Source: CAYSLA01 sp964431685 (GTDB lineage: Bacteria; Armatimonadota; UBA5829). From it: 9,671 nucleotides of DNA. The position numbers and the translations under genes were made by a program. Position 1 is the stretch's first letter. Every line of letters begins with the position of its first letter. The notes under the pieces are model-generated. The model saw nothing but the letters and a program-made list of their open reading frames with translations. It was not told where the DNA came from and searched no databases. Where the stretch lies: assembly GCA_964431685.1 (NCBI GenBank), contig CAYSLA010000131.1, positions 1-9,671 on the forward strand, read 5' to 3'. Of the stretch, positions 1 to 6,312 are shown one piece after another.

Positions 1-19
1 CAAGACGGGCGCCTTTTTT
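1..19 (+). terminator. 3' half of an intrinsic terminator of an upstream gene (cut by the window edge)
   Basis: A GC-rich stretch (GACGGGCGCC) runs straight into six T residues at 14-19, as the descending arm and U-tract of a Rho-independent terminator do. The ascending arm would lie left of the window, so the hairpin cannot be confirmed. A fresh promoter begins 9 nt later, which supports a transcription-unit boundary here. Confidence 0.5.
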
Positions 20-27
20 CATGCTCA

Positions 28-56
28 TTGACAGTGCGATTAGCCGATAATATAAT
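28..56 (+). promoter_or_regulatory. Consensus sigma70-type promoter of the rml operon
   Basis: TTGACA at 28-33 and TATAAT at 51-56 are both perfect consensus hexamers separated by 17 nt. The predicted transcription start is near position 63. That leaves a leader of about 27 nt to the preferred rmlA start at 90, enough room for the ribosome site. Seen directly in the sequence; activity is inferred. Confidence 0.88.
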
Positions 57-79
57 GAGGCAGGCACGCAAGCCTCGAT

Positions 80-83
80 GGAG
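80..83 (+). promoter_or_regulatory. Shine-Dalgarno site deciding the rmlA start
   Basis: GGAG at 80-83 lies 6 nt before the ATG at 90. It overlaps the earlier in-frame ATG at 78, which has no comparable site and would sit only about 15 nt from the predicted transcription start. This favours the start at 90. Confidence 0.65.
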
Positions 84-89
84 AGTGCG

Positions 90-1154
90 ATGAAAGCTCT
101 GATTTTGAGCGGCGGAAAGGGAACAAGACTCCGCCCGATTACCCATACCGGCGCCAAGCAGTTGGTGCCGGTGGCAAACAAACCAATACTGTTCTACACC
201 TTGGAGGCCATACGGCTGGCGGGGATTACCGACATCATCATTATCGTTGGTGACACCCACGAGGAGATTGAGGCGGCAGTCGGAGATGGCAGCAGGTGGG
301 ATGCCAAAGTAACGTACATCCGCCAGGAAGCTCCGCTGGGACTCGCCCACGCAGTGAAGATCGCTCAGGACGCAATAGGGAAAGAGCCGTTCGTGATGTA
401 CCTGGGCGACAACCTTATCCGGGACGGCATCACCGGATTCGTAAAGGACTACGTGAGTTCGGGCGCCAACAGCCAGATACTGCTGGCGAAAGTGCCGCGG
501 CCCCAGGAGTTCGGTGTGGCCGTGCTGGAAGGTGATCGCGTGGTCAAACTCATCGAGAAACCCAAAGAGCCGCCTTCCGACCTTGCGCTGGTGGGTGTGT
601 ACATGTTCGACCACACCGTCTTTGAGGCCGTAAACGCGATCCAGCCCTCGGCGAGAGGCGAGCTGGAGATCACGGACGCCATCCAGTATCTGATCGACCA
701 CAACTATCGCGTGGCGAGCAAGATAATCACCGGATGGTGGAAAGACACTGGCAAGCTGGAGGACATGCTCGAAGCCAACCGGGTGGTTCTGGACACAATC
801 GAAGCGGAGATTCTGGGCGAGGTTGATGCCGAATCGCAGATTGCCGGCCGAGTGAAGCTCGGGACCGGCTCCAGGGTGGTCCGCAGCACCGTGCGGGGAC
901 CGGCTGTTATCGGTGAAGGGTGCCTGATTGAGGATTCCTATGTTGGGCCCTATACGTCTCTGAATAATGGCGCGGCGGTTGTTCACAGTGAGATCGAACA
1001 CAGCATTGTGCTGGAAGACTCCAGGATAGTCAGCATTGGAAGCCGCATGGAAGACTCGCTGATCGGACGCAACGTCACCATAAGAAAAGACTCCTGCAAA
1101 CCCAGTGCGTACAGGATGATGCTGGGAGACAACTCGGAAGTGAGCGTGATTTGA
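90..1154 (+). CDS. rmlA: Glucose-1-phosphate thymidylyltransferase, long (RmlA-long/StrD-like) form
   Basis: The enzyme condenses glucose-1-phosphate with dTTP to give dTDP-glucose and pyrophosphate, the first step to dTDP-deoxysugars; it is cytoplasmic. Counting from the ATG at 90 (354 aa), the nucleotide-binding signature GGKGTRLRP is at residues 8-16. The YLGDN motif carries Asp107, the expected metal/nucleotide-contacting aspartate, and an EKP motif follows. Residues from about 240 onward form a hexapeptide-type left-handed beta-helix tail, rich in V/I-G and I-x-D steps. This matches the ~355-aa long form rather than the ~290-aa short RmlA. The long form is common in antibiotic-sugar and rhamnose loci of diverse bacteria. 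An in-frame ATG at 78 would add MESA but lacks a ribosome site. The stop overlaps the next start as TGATG, implying translational coupling. Family assignment is firm; the end sugar is not known. Confidence 0.95.
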   Translation: MKALILSGGKGTRLRPITHTGAKQLVPVANKPILFYTLEAIRLAGITDIIIIVGDTHEEIEAAVGDGSRWDAKVTYIRQEAPLGLAHAVKIAQDAIGKEPFVMYLGDNLIRDGITGFVKDYVSSGANSQILLAKVPRPQEFGVAVLEGDRVVKLIEKPKEPPSDLALVGVYMFDHTVFEAVNAIQPSARGELEITDAIQYLIDHNYRVASKIITGWWKDTGKLEDMLEANRVVLDTIEAEILGEVDAESQIAGRVKLGTGSRVVRSTVRGPAVIGEGCLIEDSYVGPYTSLNNGAAVVHSEIEHSIVLEDSRIVSIGSRMEDSLIGRNVTIRKDSCKPSAYRMMLGDNSEVSVI

Positions 1155-1609
1155 TGATAGATGGACTGAGGGTCAAGCAGCTCAAGAGGCACGCGGACGA
1201 ACGCGGCTTTCTGATGGAGTTGCTGAGGTCTGATGATGAGCTGTTCAGCAATTTCGGACAGGCATACGTTTCGAAGAACTATCCTGGGGTGATCCGTGCG
1301 TGGCACTACCACAAGAAACAGGAAGACCTGTGGGTGTGTGTCAGCGGGATGGTCAAGGCGGTGGTCTACGACTGTCGCGAGGATTCGCCCACGAAGGGTG
1401 AAATCAACGAGGTGTTCCTGGGCGACGACAACCCGGCGCTCCTTGTGATTCCGGTGGGCACGATGCATGGCTACAAGACCGTTGGAGTTGAACCTTCACT
1501 GCTGGTCAACTTCCCCACCAACATGTACGATCCGAAGGAACCGGACGAATACCGCGAACCGTATGATAGTGAGAACATACCGTATTGCTGGGACATCAAG
1601 ATAACGTGA
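1154..1609 (+). CDS. rmlC: dTDP-4-dehydrorhamnose 3,5-epimerase family protein (short RmlC-like cupin)
   Basis: RmlC-type enzymes epimerise C3 and/or C5 of dTDP-4-keto-6-deoxyglucose. This 151-aa protein has the family outline: an early DERG segment, then IRAWHYH with His51 aligning with the catalytic base of the RGLH motif. The cupin segment MHGYK and Tyr125 in TNMYDP follow, Tyr125 lying in the position of the catalytic acid, and the protein ends in the typical IxYxWD tail. It is about 30 residues shorter than classical RmlC, and RGLHYQ and AHGF are altered to RAWHYH and MHGY. It may therefore be a mono-epimerase or make a product other than the rhamnose precursor. The ATG shares its A with the rmlA stop codon, and only weak Shine-Dalgarno pairing is visible, so translation is probably coupled. 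Its place between rmlA and rmlB supports a dTDP-sugar role; exact stereochemistry is inference. Confidence 0.82.
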   Translation: MIDGLRVKQLKRHADERGFLMELLRSDDELFSNFGQAYVSKNYPGVIRAWHYHKKQEDLWVCVSGMVKAVVYDCREDSPTKGEINEVFLGDDNPALLVIPVGTMHGYKTVGVEPSLLVNFPTNMYDPKEPDEYREPYDSENIPYCWDIKIT

Positions 1610-1620
1610 GTGGTTCGACA

Positions 1621-2628
1621 ATGAAGAAGATACTTGTAACTGGCGGAGCAGGGTTCATCGGGAGCAACTTCGTAAGATACGTTTTGGCCAACAGGCCTGA
1701 ATACGCGGTGACCGTGCTGGATGCGCTGACCTACGCCGGGCACCTGGAGAACCTGGAGGACGTGAAAGACGATCCAAGGTTCGCTTTTGTAAAGGGTGAC
1801 ATCAGAAACGCAAGCGATGTTGCCGGGGCGCTGGGTCAGTCCGATATGGTGGTCAACTTCGCTGCGGAGAGCCACGTTGATCGGTCAATCCACGATCCTG
1901 AGGCGTTCATCACCACTGATGTGATGGGCGTATACACTCTCATGGAAGCCGCACGCAAGACTCCGATAGAGCGGTTCCTGCAGGTCTCGACCGATGAGGT
2001 TTACGGTGACGTGGAGGATGGGGCTTCTGTTGAGACCGACCCGGTGTCGCCGAACAGCCCATACTCCGCAAGCAAAGCAGGCGGCGAGATGCTTGCCCGG
2101 GCTTACTACCGCACTTATGGAGTTCCAGTGATTGTCACCCGTGGGTCAAACACATACGGCCCCTATCAGCAGCCGGAGAAGCTGGTGCCGCTGTTCGTAA
2201 GCAACGCGATAGATGACAAGCCGCTGCCTGTGTATGGAGATGGAAAACAAGTTCGTGACTGGCTGCACGTCATCGACCACTGCACCGGCATCCTGACCGC
2301 TCTTGAGAAAGGCGAGCCTGGTGAGGCGTATAACGTGGGTGGAGACAATCAACGCTTCAACGTAGATATCACGCGCATCATACTCGAAGAAACCGGCAAA
2401 CCGGACAGTCTGATCAAACACGTCGCGGACCGGCCCGGCCACGACCGGAGGTATTGCCTGGACTCCTCGAAACTGCTGTCGATGGGATGGGAACGAACCC
2501 ACGATTTTGAGCGAGGAATCCGCGAAACCATACGTTGGTACATGGACAACCAGGACTGGTGGCGCAAGATCAAGGCCAGCGATGAGCACGCCAGCTTCGC
2601 GGACAAATGGTATGCCGACCGAAAGTGA
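1621..2628 (+). CDS. rmlB: dTDP-glucose 4,6-dehydratase
   Basis: RmlB converts dTDP-glucose to dTDP-4-keto-6-deoxyglucose using tightly bound NAD+, supplying the substrate of the preceding epimerase. The 335-aa protein is an extended short-chain dehydrogenase. The Rossmann motif GGAGFIGS lies at residues 8-15. The dehydratase triad-like STDEVYG contains Thr124, Asp125 and Glu126, and the catalytic YSASK has Tyr148 and Lys152. RGSNTYGPYQQPEKL is the sugar-nucleotide signature typical of RmlB, and length is normal. The ATG at 1621 was chosen over the earlier in-frame TTG at 1585, which would overlap the epimerase gene and add a non-conserved tail; MKKILVTGG is the usual N terminus. The gene starts 11 nt after the epimerase stop and is overlapped by 17 nt by the next gene, so it belongs to the same operon. 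A dTDP-4-keto-rhamnose reductase (rmlD) is not in the window. Confidence 0.96.
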   Translation: MKKILVTGGAGFIGSNFVRYVLANRPEYAVTVLDALTYAGHLENLEDVKDDPRFAFVKGDIRNASDVAGALGQSDMVVNFAAESHVDRSIHDPEAFITTDVMGVYTLMEAARKTPIERFLQVSTDEVYGDVEDGASVETDPVSPNSPYSASKAGGEMLARAYYRTYGVPVIVTRGSNTYGPYQQPEKLVPLFVSNAIDDKPLPVYGDGKQVRDWLHVIDHCTGILTALEKGEPGEAYNVGGDNQRFNVDITRIILEETGKPDSLIKHVADRPGHDRRYCLDSSKLLSMGWERTHDFERGIRETIRWYMDNQDWWRKIKASDEHASFADKWYADRK

Positions 2629-3643
2629 TGGACTTCCCGGAAAGCTTGCGGTAGTATGCCGCAACGTTGCTCCGGTGCGTCTTGAGCCGGATTCGGATTC
2701 CGAACAGGACACGCAGGTTGCGCTCGGCCAGCGTGCCTTCGTGCTCGAGGAATCCGGCGACTGGACTCGGATTGAGACCTGGGACGGCTGCACCGGATGG
2801 GTCAACGGCAACGCGGTCACTCTCATTTCTGATGGTGACGCTGCTTACGCATCGACTGGTGCGGTGGCTCAGGTGCATGAGCTGTTTGCGCCCTTGCACT
2901 GCTCCGCCAATTCAGACTCTCCCATCATAACCCAAGCAGTCTTCGGCTCACTCGTTGAGACAGTTGGGCAGTGCGGCGGCTGGCTGGAGGTCCGGATTCC
3001 GCGGGGAACTGCGGCTGTCAGCGGCATCACGCATCCTGACACCCTCTTGACGGGGCAGGACTTGACGCTGAACTTGATTCAGGACCGTCCTATCGATCCG
3101 TTCCAGAGGGCGTTTGTGCGCGCCGACGCTGTTGATCTTCTCGATGCTTCCGTGATCCCCGCTGCACAGGAATGGTGTCATTCCGACCAACGGGAGGAAT
3201 CTCAGAGGATCCTGAATCAAGTTCAGGATGACGTGCCCGATATGACCCCTCCCGATCCCGCGGCGCTGATCTCAACCGCAATGAAGTTCGTTGGAGTTCC
3301 GTACCTCTGGGGTGGAACAACGCCGTTTGGCATAGACTGTTCGGGGTTCGTGCAGCTCGTCCACAGGTTTCATCTCTACAATCTCCCGCGCAATTCGCGG
3401 ACACAGGCCGCCGATCCCAGAGGAGTACGGGTTACACGCGACCAGCTGCGCTCCGGTGACCTGGTATTCTTCGGAAACGGCCGGGATCCCGATCACGAAT
3501 CAGTGCGGCACGTCGGTATTGCCCTCTGTCCTGACAGCTTCATCCACAGCGCCGGCATCTCTGGAGTAGCCGTAACCACGTTCGACTCGCCACGCTATCG
3601 CGATATCTACTGGGGAGCCAGAAGACTCCGTCGGCCTGACTGA
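2612..3643 (+). CDS. SH3b plus NlpC/P60 (C40) peptidoglycan-peptide hydrolase, YkfC-like
   Basis: NlpC/P60 cysteine peptidases cleave gamma-D-glutamyl bonds in cell-wall peptides. From the ATG at 2612 (343 aa) there are two bacterial SH3-like segments, about residues 10-72 and 85-175, then a linker and the catalytic domain from about 215. The catalytic set is visible: Cys243 in DCSGF, His300 in RHVGIA and His312 in FIHSAG. The architecture and length resemble YkfC, the gamma-D-glutamyl-L-diamino-acid endopeptidase of murein peptide recycling. No signal peptide or membrane segment is seen, so a cytoplasmic recycling role is plausible, though an upstream start cannot be wholly excluded. Extending in frame to 2507 only adds residues overlapping rmlB. 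No clear ribosome site precedes 2612; coupling to rmlB, which overlaps by 17 nt, is likely. Residues 189-207 are encoded by a palindromic repeat inserted in frame. Confidence 0.87.
   Translation: MPTESDGLPGKLAVVCRNVAPVRLEPDSDSEQDTQVALGQRAFVLEESGDWTRIETWDGCTGWVNGNAVTLISDGDAAYASTGAVAQVHELFAPLHCSANSDSPIITQAVFGSLVETVGQCGGWLEVRIPRGTAAVSGITHPDTLLTGQDLTLNLIQDRPIDPFQRAFVRADAVDLLDASVIPAAQEWCHSDQREESQRILNQVQDDVPDMTPPDPAALISTAMKFVGVPYLWGGTTPFGIDCSGFVQLVHRFHLYNLPRNSRTQAADPRGVRVTRDQLRSGDLVFFGNGRDPDHESVRHVGIALCPDSFIHSAGISGVAVTTFDSPRYRDIYWGARRLRRPD
3177..3232 (+). repeat. 56-nt palindromic repeat, copy 1, inside the NlpC/P60 gene
   Basis: The element begins GTCATTCCGACC and ends CAGGATGAC, so the ends form imperfect inverted repeats (8 of 10). 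The right half holds a perfect 8-bp hairpin: ATCCTGAA at 3209-3216, a 5-nt loop, and TTCAGGAT at 3222-3229. A related 56-nt unit lies at 5916-5971 in the opposite orientation; the first 34 nt match at 31 positions. Copy 1 is translated in frame as residues 189-207 of the peptidase, in the linker between the SH3b and catalytic domains. Sequences of this GTCATTCC...GGAATCTC type recur in many bacterial genomes as small non-autonomous elements. The family name here is uncertain. Confidence 0.8.
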
Positions 3644-3685
3644 CGAGACGCAATCTGCTGGGTCAGCCTGATGAATGAGGAGGGA

Positions 3686-5773
3686 CTAAGCCGTATGCGC
3701 TTCCAACACGCTTTTCAGTTCCTCGAACGAGAACACCGGAGGTCTGCACGCTGTTCCCGCGCACACGTACGCCGTGAAGCTTCCGATTGGAGTCTTGCCG
3801 GCAACCATCGGCACAGCGGATGCCGCCGACTCGATGTCGTCCGGATCGGCCCAGGCCACCAGCATGTTGTCAATCGATGCACGATTCACGTAGTCAAGGC
3901 TCTGAAGGATCTCCAAGTTACCGCGGTCTCCAATGAGCACGATCTGAGCCGGCGGGTTACAGTACAAGGCGAAAGCGTCCAACATCGCAGGACAAGCAAT
4001 GGGACTTTTCTCAATGTCTTCCTTGAAGTAGCGAAAAATGCCTTCTGCCATTTCGTTGTATCTATCGCTCCGCACTCCCAGACCAGAAAGTGCGAGAAGA
4101 AGTCTGGCGATGCTGCTGTTGCCGGAAGGCTCCACCCCGTCGTATCCGCTGATTGTTCTTCGCAGCAGTTCCTCTGAGTCGTTTGCGGTCTCGTAAAATG
4201 GGCCAAAGTCCGAATAAAAAAGCCTGACTGCCTCATTGCAGAAGCTCTGCGCCTCCGTCACGTACTTCGCGTCAAGCGTGGCCCCGAAGAGCTCGCAGGA
4301 TGCCAGTCCCATCTCTGCGTAGTCGCTGAGATAGCCTCGGACCCCGGCTTCTCCGTCTCTGTACCTTCGCATCAGCCTGCCGGTTGAGTCAAGAAGGTTC
4401 GCATGCACGAATGCGTACGTGTTCTCGGCGCTCTGAATGAGTGCTGGGTCTCCAAACACGCGTCCGGCGTAGGCAACTGCTCGGATGTACAGGCAGTTCC
4501 ACGAGGTGAGCACCTTGTCATCGCGAAGTGGTCTGGGTCTGCCGCTCCGTCTGGTCAGAAGCTTCTGCCGATTGCCCCTAATGATCTCAGCACGTTCAGA
4601 CCCCCACGTCTCCTCGTGCGTCTGCAAATCACCACGTATGTCTTCGTGAAGTATGTTCTTTCCCTCAAAGTTGCCGTTGAAGGTAACGTTCCACAGCCTC
4701 TCCAGGAAACCGGAATCCTCACCCGTGACCTCGCGGAATTCCTCGAGGCTCCACAGGTAGAACTTGCCTTCCTCGCCTTCACTGTCAGCGTCTTCGGCAG
4801 AAGCGATGCCGCCGCCAGAGCAGGACATATCTCTTGCCACGTAGTCAGTGATGTCATAGGCCGCACAGCGGAAGAAATCGTTGCCGGTAAGCTGATAGCA
4901 CTCGACAAGCGCTTTGAGAAAGAGCGCGTTGTCATACAGCATCTTCTCGAAGTGAGGAACCAGCCAGTGGTGGTCAGTGGAATACCTGCAGATGCCCCCA
5001 CCTAACTGGTCATAGATGCCGCCTTTCTTCATCGCGCCCAGTGTCCGCTCAGCCATTTCAAGGGCACCGCCCACTCGCGTGCGGTGGTGGTAGTGCATCA
5101 GAAAAGACAGCGCCATGCTTGGAGGAAACTTGTTTGTTGAGTCACCGGCAAAGCCGTAGTTCTCAGTGTCGTAGAGATCGCTGTAGGCCTGGTAGGCGGC
5201 CTCGAAACACGACTCTGAGGGCAATCCGCCGACCGGCCTCGAAGAGTGCATTGTTGTCAGGTACTTCGCAAGCTCCGACGATCGTTGGACAAGCTGGCCT
5301 CTGTTCGCAATCCAGGCGTCGCTCACGGTCAGGAGGACATCCCTGAAGCTCTTCATCCCATATCTGGGTGTCGGCGGGAAGTACGTTCCACCGACAACCG
5401 GTTTCCTGTCCGGCGTAAGGAACATGCTCAGAGGCCAACCTCCCTGCTGACCCATAATGTGCAGGGCATCCATGTATATGCTGTCTATGTCGGGACGTTC
5501 TTCACGGTCGACCTTAACGGGCACAAAGCGATCATTGAGTATCTGCGCAGTTTCTTCGTCCTCGAAGGATTCGCGCTCCATCACGTGGCACCAGTGACAG
5601 GTTGCATACCCGATTGAGAGAAACACCAGTTTGTCTTCGGCAACGGCCTTCTCGAATGCGAGATCTCCCCAGGCATACCAGCGGACAGGGTTGTAAGCGT
5701 GCTGGAGGAGATATGGGCTCTTCTCGCGGATCAAGTTATTAGGCTGGCGGTCGTGGTTATCTTGGATAGTCAT
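3686..5773 (-). CDS. DUF255 / YyaL family protein with thioredoxin-like domain
   Basis: This 695-aa protein is close to full family length and belongs to the YyaL/SPATA20 group, conserved from bacteria to mammals with no settled biochemical role. The N terminus shows the family hallmark NLIREKSPYLLQHAYNPVRW. A thioredoxin-like fold (about residues 11-175) follows with Cys59-His-Trp-Cys62, then the diagnostic VDREERPDID and GGWPLSMFLTPD. The remainder, about 200-690, is an alpha/alpha six-hairpin-glycosidase-like region, including YDQLGGGICRYSTD, HFEKMLYDNA and SAEDADSEGEEG. No signal peptide or membrane segment is seen, so it is probably cytoplasmic. The ATG at 5773 is the natural start: it precedes the hallmark by a dozen residues. 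It has no Shine-Dalgarno but lies exactly where the upstream promoter should start transcription. It converges with the NlpC/P60 gene, leaving 42 nt without a clear terminator. Redox activity or sugar binding is inference. Confidence 0.92.
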   Translation of the reverse strand: MTIQDNHDRQPNNLIREKSPYLLQHAYNPVRWYAWGDLAFEKAVAEDKLVFLSIGYATCHWCHVMERESFEDEETAQILNDRFVPVKVDREERPDIDSIYMDALHIMGQQGGWPLSMFLTPDRKPVVGGTYFPPTPRYGMKSFRDVLLTVSDAWIANRGQLVQRSSELAKYLTTMHSSRPVGGLPSESCFEAAYQAYSDLYDTENYGFAGDSTNKFPPSMALSFLMHYHHRTRVGGALEMAERTLGAMKKGGIYDQLGGGICRYSTDHHWLVPHFEKMLYDNALFLKALVECYQLTGNDFFRCAAYDITDYVARDMSCSGGGIASAEDADSEGEEGKFYLWSLEEFREVTGEDSGFLERLWNVTFNGNFEGKNILHEDIRGDLQTHEETWGSERAEIIRGNRQKLLTRRSGRPRPLRDDKVLTSWNCLYIRAVAYAGRVFGDPALIQSAENTYAFVHANLLDSTGRLMRRYRDGEAGVRGYLSDYAEMGLASCELFGATLDAKYVTEAQSFCNEAVRLFYSDFGPFYETANDSEELLRRTISGYDGVEPSGNSSIARLLLALSGLGVRSDRYNEMAEGIFRYFKEDIEKSPIACPAMLDAFALYCNPPAQIVLIGDRGNLEILQSLDYVNRASIDNMLVAWADPDDIESAASAVPMVAGKTPIGSFTAYVCAGTACRPPVFSFEELKSVLEAHTA

Positions 5774-5779
5774 GCACTA

Positions 5780-5807
5780 ACTATACCCGGCGAGCGCACC
5801 GCGTCAA
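5780..5807 (-). promoter_or_regulatory. Promoter giving a probable leaderless mRNA for the DUF255 gene
   Basis: On the minus strand TTGACG (5807-5802), a 16-nt spacer and TATAGT (5785-5780) each match consensus at 5 of 6 positions. Six bases (5779-5774) separate the -10 box from the ATG at 5773. The expected transcription start therefore falls on or next to the A of the start codon, and no Shine-Dalgarno is present. Seen in the sequence; leaderless initiation is inferred. Confidence 0.7.
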
Positions 5808-5915
5808 ACAGACTGTGCTCCCGCAATGAGGGCTATACCCCGACAACATTCGAGGACTTGTCTGCAGATACCTTGAAAAGCGTTGACGAAGCAGATGAAA
5901 GACGGCAGCGGAAAT

Positions 5916-5971
5916 GTCATTTCGACGGGCGAGGGAAATCCTACGAGATTCCTCCAGTTGGTCGGAATGAC
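5916..5971 (-). repeat. 56-nt palindromic repeat, copy 2, intergenic
   Basis: It has the same length as copy 1 (3177-3232) but lies in the opposite orientation. Its minus-strand first 34 nt (5971-5938) match copy 1 at 31 positions. The remaining 22 nt are essentially unrelated except for the terminal ATGAC. Its ends are near-perfect inverted repeats: GTCATTTCGAC against GTCATTCCGAC, 10 of 11. It sits just upstream of the terC promoter, and a transcript across it would fold into a hairpin. Confidence 0.78.
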
Positions 5972-5991
5972 GCCCTCGGCTCATGCGCGAT

Positions 5992-6020
5992 TTGACAGCC
6001 GGCGCTATGAGTAGTATACT
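5992..6020 (+). promoter_or_regulatory. Sigma70-type promoter of the terC leader transcript
   Basis: TTGACA at 5992-5997 is a perfect -35 box. TATACT at 6015-6020 matches the -10 consensus at 5 of 6, and the spacer is 17 nt. The predicted start near 6027 gives a leader of about 360 nt before terC, containing the CRISPR-like hairpin and the riboswitch. The promoter looks strong by itself, so control is expected at the riboswitch rather than at initiation. Confidence 0.83.
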
Positions 6021-6108
6021 GCCTTCATCCTTTTGCCAGGGCTTGTCCTGAGCGACGTCATCGTGGGCTTTGTTGCCGGATGGAGCGATGGAACCTGCCT
6101 TTGATCCC

Positions 6109-6145
6109 GTTGCACCGAACCTTCGGGGTCGGTGAGGATTGAAAC
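6109..6145 (+). repeat. Solitary 37-nt CRISPR-repeat-like hairpin in the terC leader
   Basis: The segment opens with GTTGCACC and ends with GAGGATTGAAAC, a 3' end very common in CRISPR repeats; ATTGAAAC is a classic crRNA 5' handle. Between them is a stem, CACCGA pairing with TCGGTG, continued after one mismatch by CC/GG and closed by a TTCG tetraloop. Its length of 37 nt is in the CRISPR-repeat range. No second copy occurs at spacer distance on either side and no cas gene is present, so it is not an array. It may be an array relic, a Cas6-type processing site, or a chance look-alike hairpin. There is no T-run, so it is not a terminator. Confidence 0.45.
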
Positions 6146-6160
6146 AAACTAAGCATATTT

Positions 6161-6271
6161 CAAAGGGGAGTAGCACCCGCGTCGTTGGCGGGGTGGAGGG
6201 GTCAACATCCTGTTCCGCAATTCAGGCGGAGCTGGTTCCTGCAGCAGATTCTCTGCAATGCAAGACCTTTG
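6161..6271 (+). promoter_or_regulatory. yybP-ykoY family manganese riboswitch (aptamer)
   Basis: The conserved core GGGGAGTAGC (6165-6174) follows CAAAGG (6161-6166), which pairs perfectly with CCTTTG (6266-6271) as helix P1. Next come an imperfect hairpin CACCCGC/GCGGGGTG (6174-6195), the conserved GTCAACAT (6201-6208), a variable arm, GCAGA-TTC-TCTGC (6244-6256), and the conserved GCAAGACC (6260-6267). These are the hallmarks of the yybP-ykoY class, which senses Mn2+ and very often precedes TerC/Alx-type membrane proteins, as here. P1 shares bases with the terminator at 6262-6312. Ligand-bound P1 should block termination and switch terC on, as established for transcriptional members of this class. 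Confidence 0.9.
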
Positions 6272-6312
6272 TCCTTACAGCCGTTTTCGCGGCCAGGGCG
6301 AGGGTCTTTTTT
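6262..6312 (+). terminator. Regulatory intrinsic terminator of the Mn riboswitch
   Basis: AAGACC (6262-6267) pairs with GGTCTT (6303-6308), followed by a run of six T residues (6307-6312). The interior contains a further GCCG/CGGC hairpin around 6280-6293. The 5' arm overlaps the 3' strand of riboswitch P1 (6266-6271), so aptamer and terminator are alternative folds. This is the expected expression platform for a metal-activated switch. Confidence 0.82.

Noticed and set aside
983..1468. Minus-strand open frame of 161 codons
   Set aside because: It lies opposite the rmlA 3' end and the epimerase gene, whose conserved motifs fix the coding strand.
2507..2611. N-terminal extension of the NlpC/P60 protein inside rmlB
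   Set aside because: It would overlap rmlB by over 120 nt and adds a low-complexity segment with no signal peptide. The ATG at 2612 gives a normal YkfC-like length.
3601..3685. Inverted repeat or terminator between the NlpC/P60 and DUF255 genes
   Set aside because: GTCGGCCTGA and GTCAGCCTGA near 3630 and 3663 are direct, not inverted, repeats, and there is no T-run on either strand.
3671..4177. Plus-strand open frame of 168 codons
   Set aside because: It is antisense to the C-terminal region of the well-supported DUF255 gene, and its translation has no recognisable domain, ribosome site or promoter.
4403..5005. Plus-strand open frame of 200 codons
   Set aside because: It is a shadow of the DUF255 gene in the opposite strand. 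The translation shows no family motif, whereas the minus-strand frame has diagnostic motifs throughout.
6109..6145. A CRISPR array
   Set aside because: Only one repeat-like unit is present. Neither flank holds a second copy at 60-75 nt spacing, so it is reported as a solitary element, not an array.
6111..6145. Intrinsic terminator at the TTCG hairpin
   Set aside because: The stem is good but no T-run follows; the sequence continues AGGATTGAAACAAAC.
5781..6176. Minus-strand open frame of 131 codons across the intergenic region
   Set aside because: It runs through repeat copy 2, the terC promoter, the CRISPR-like hairpin and the riboswitch start. It has no protein features and is best explained by the absence of stops in RNA and repeat sequence.
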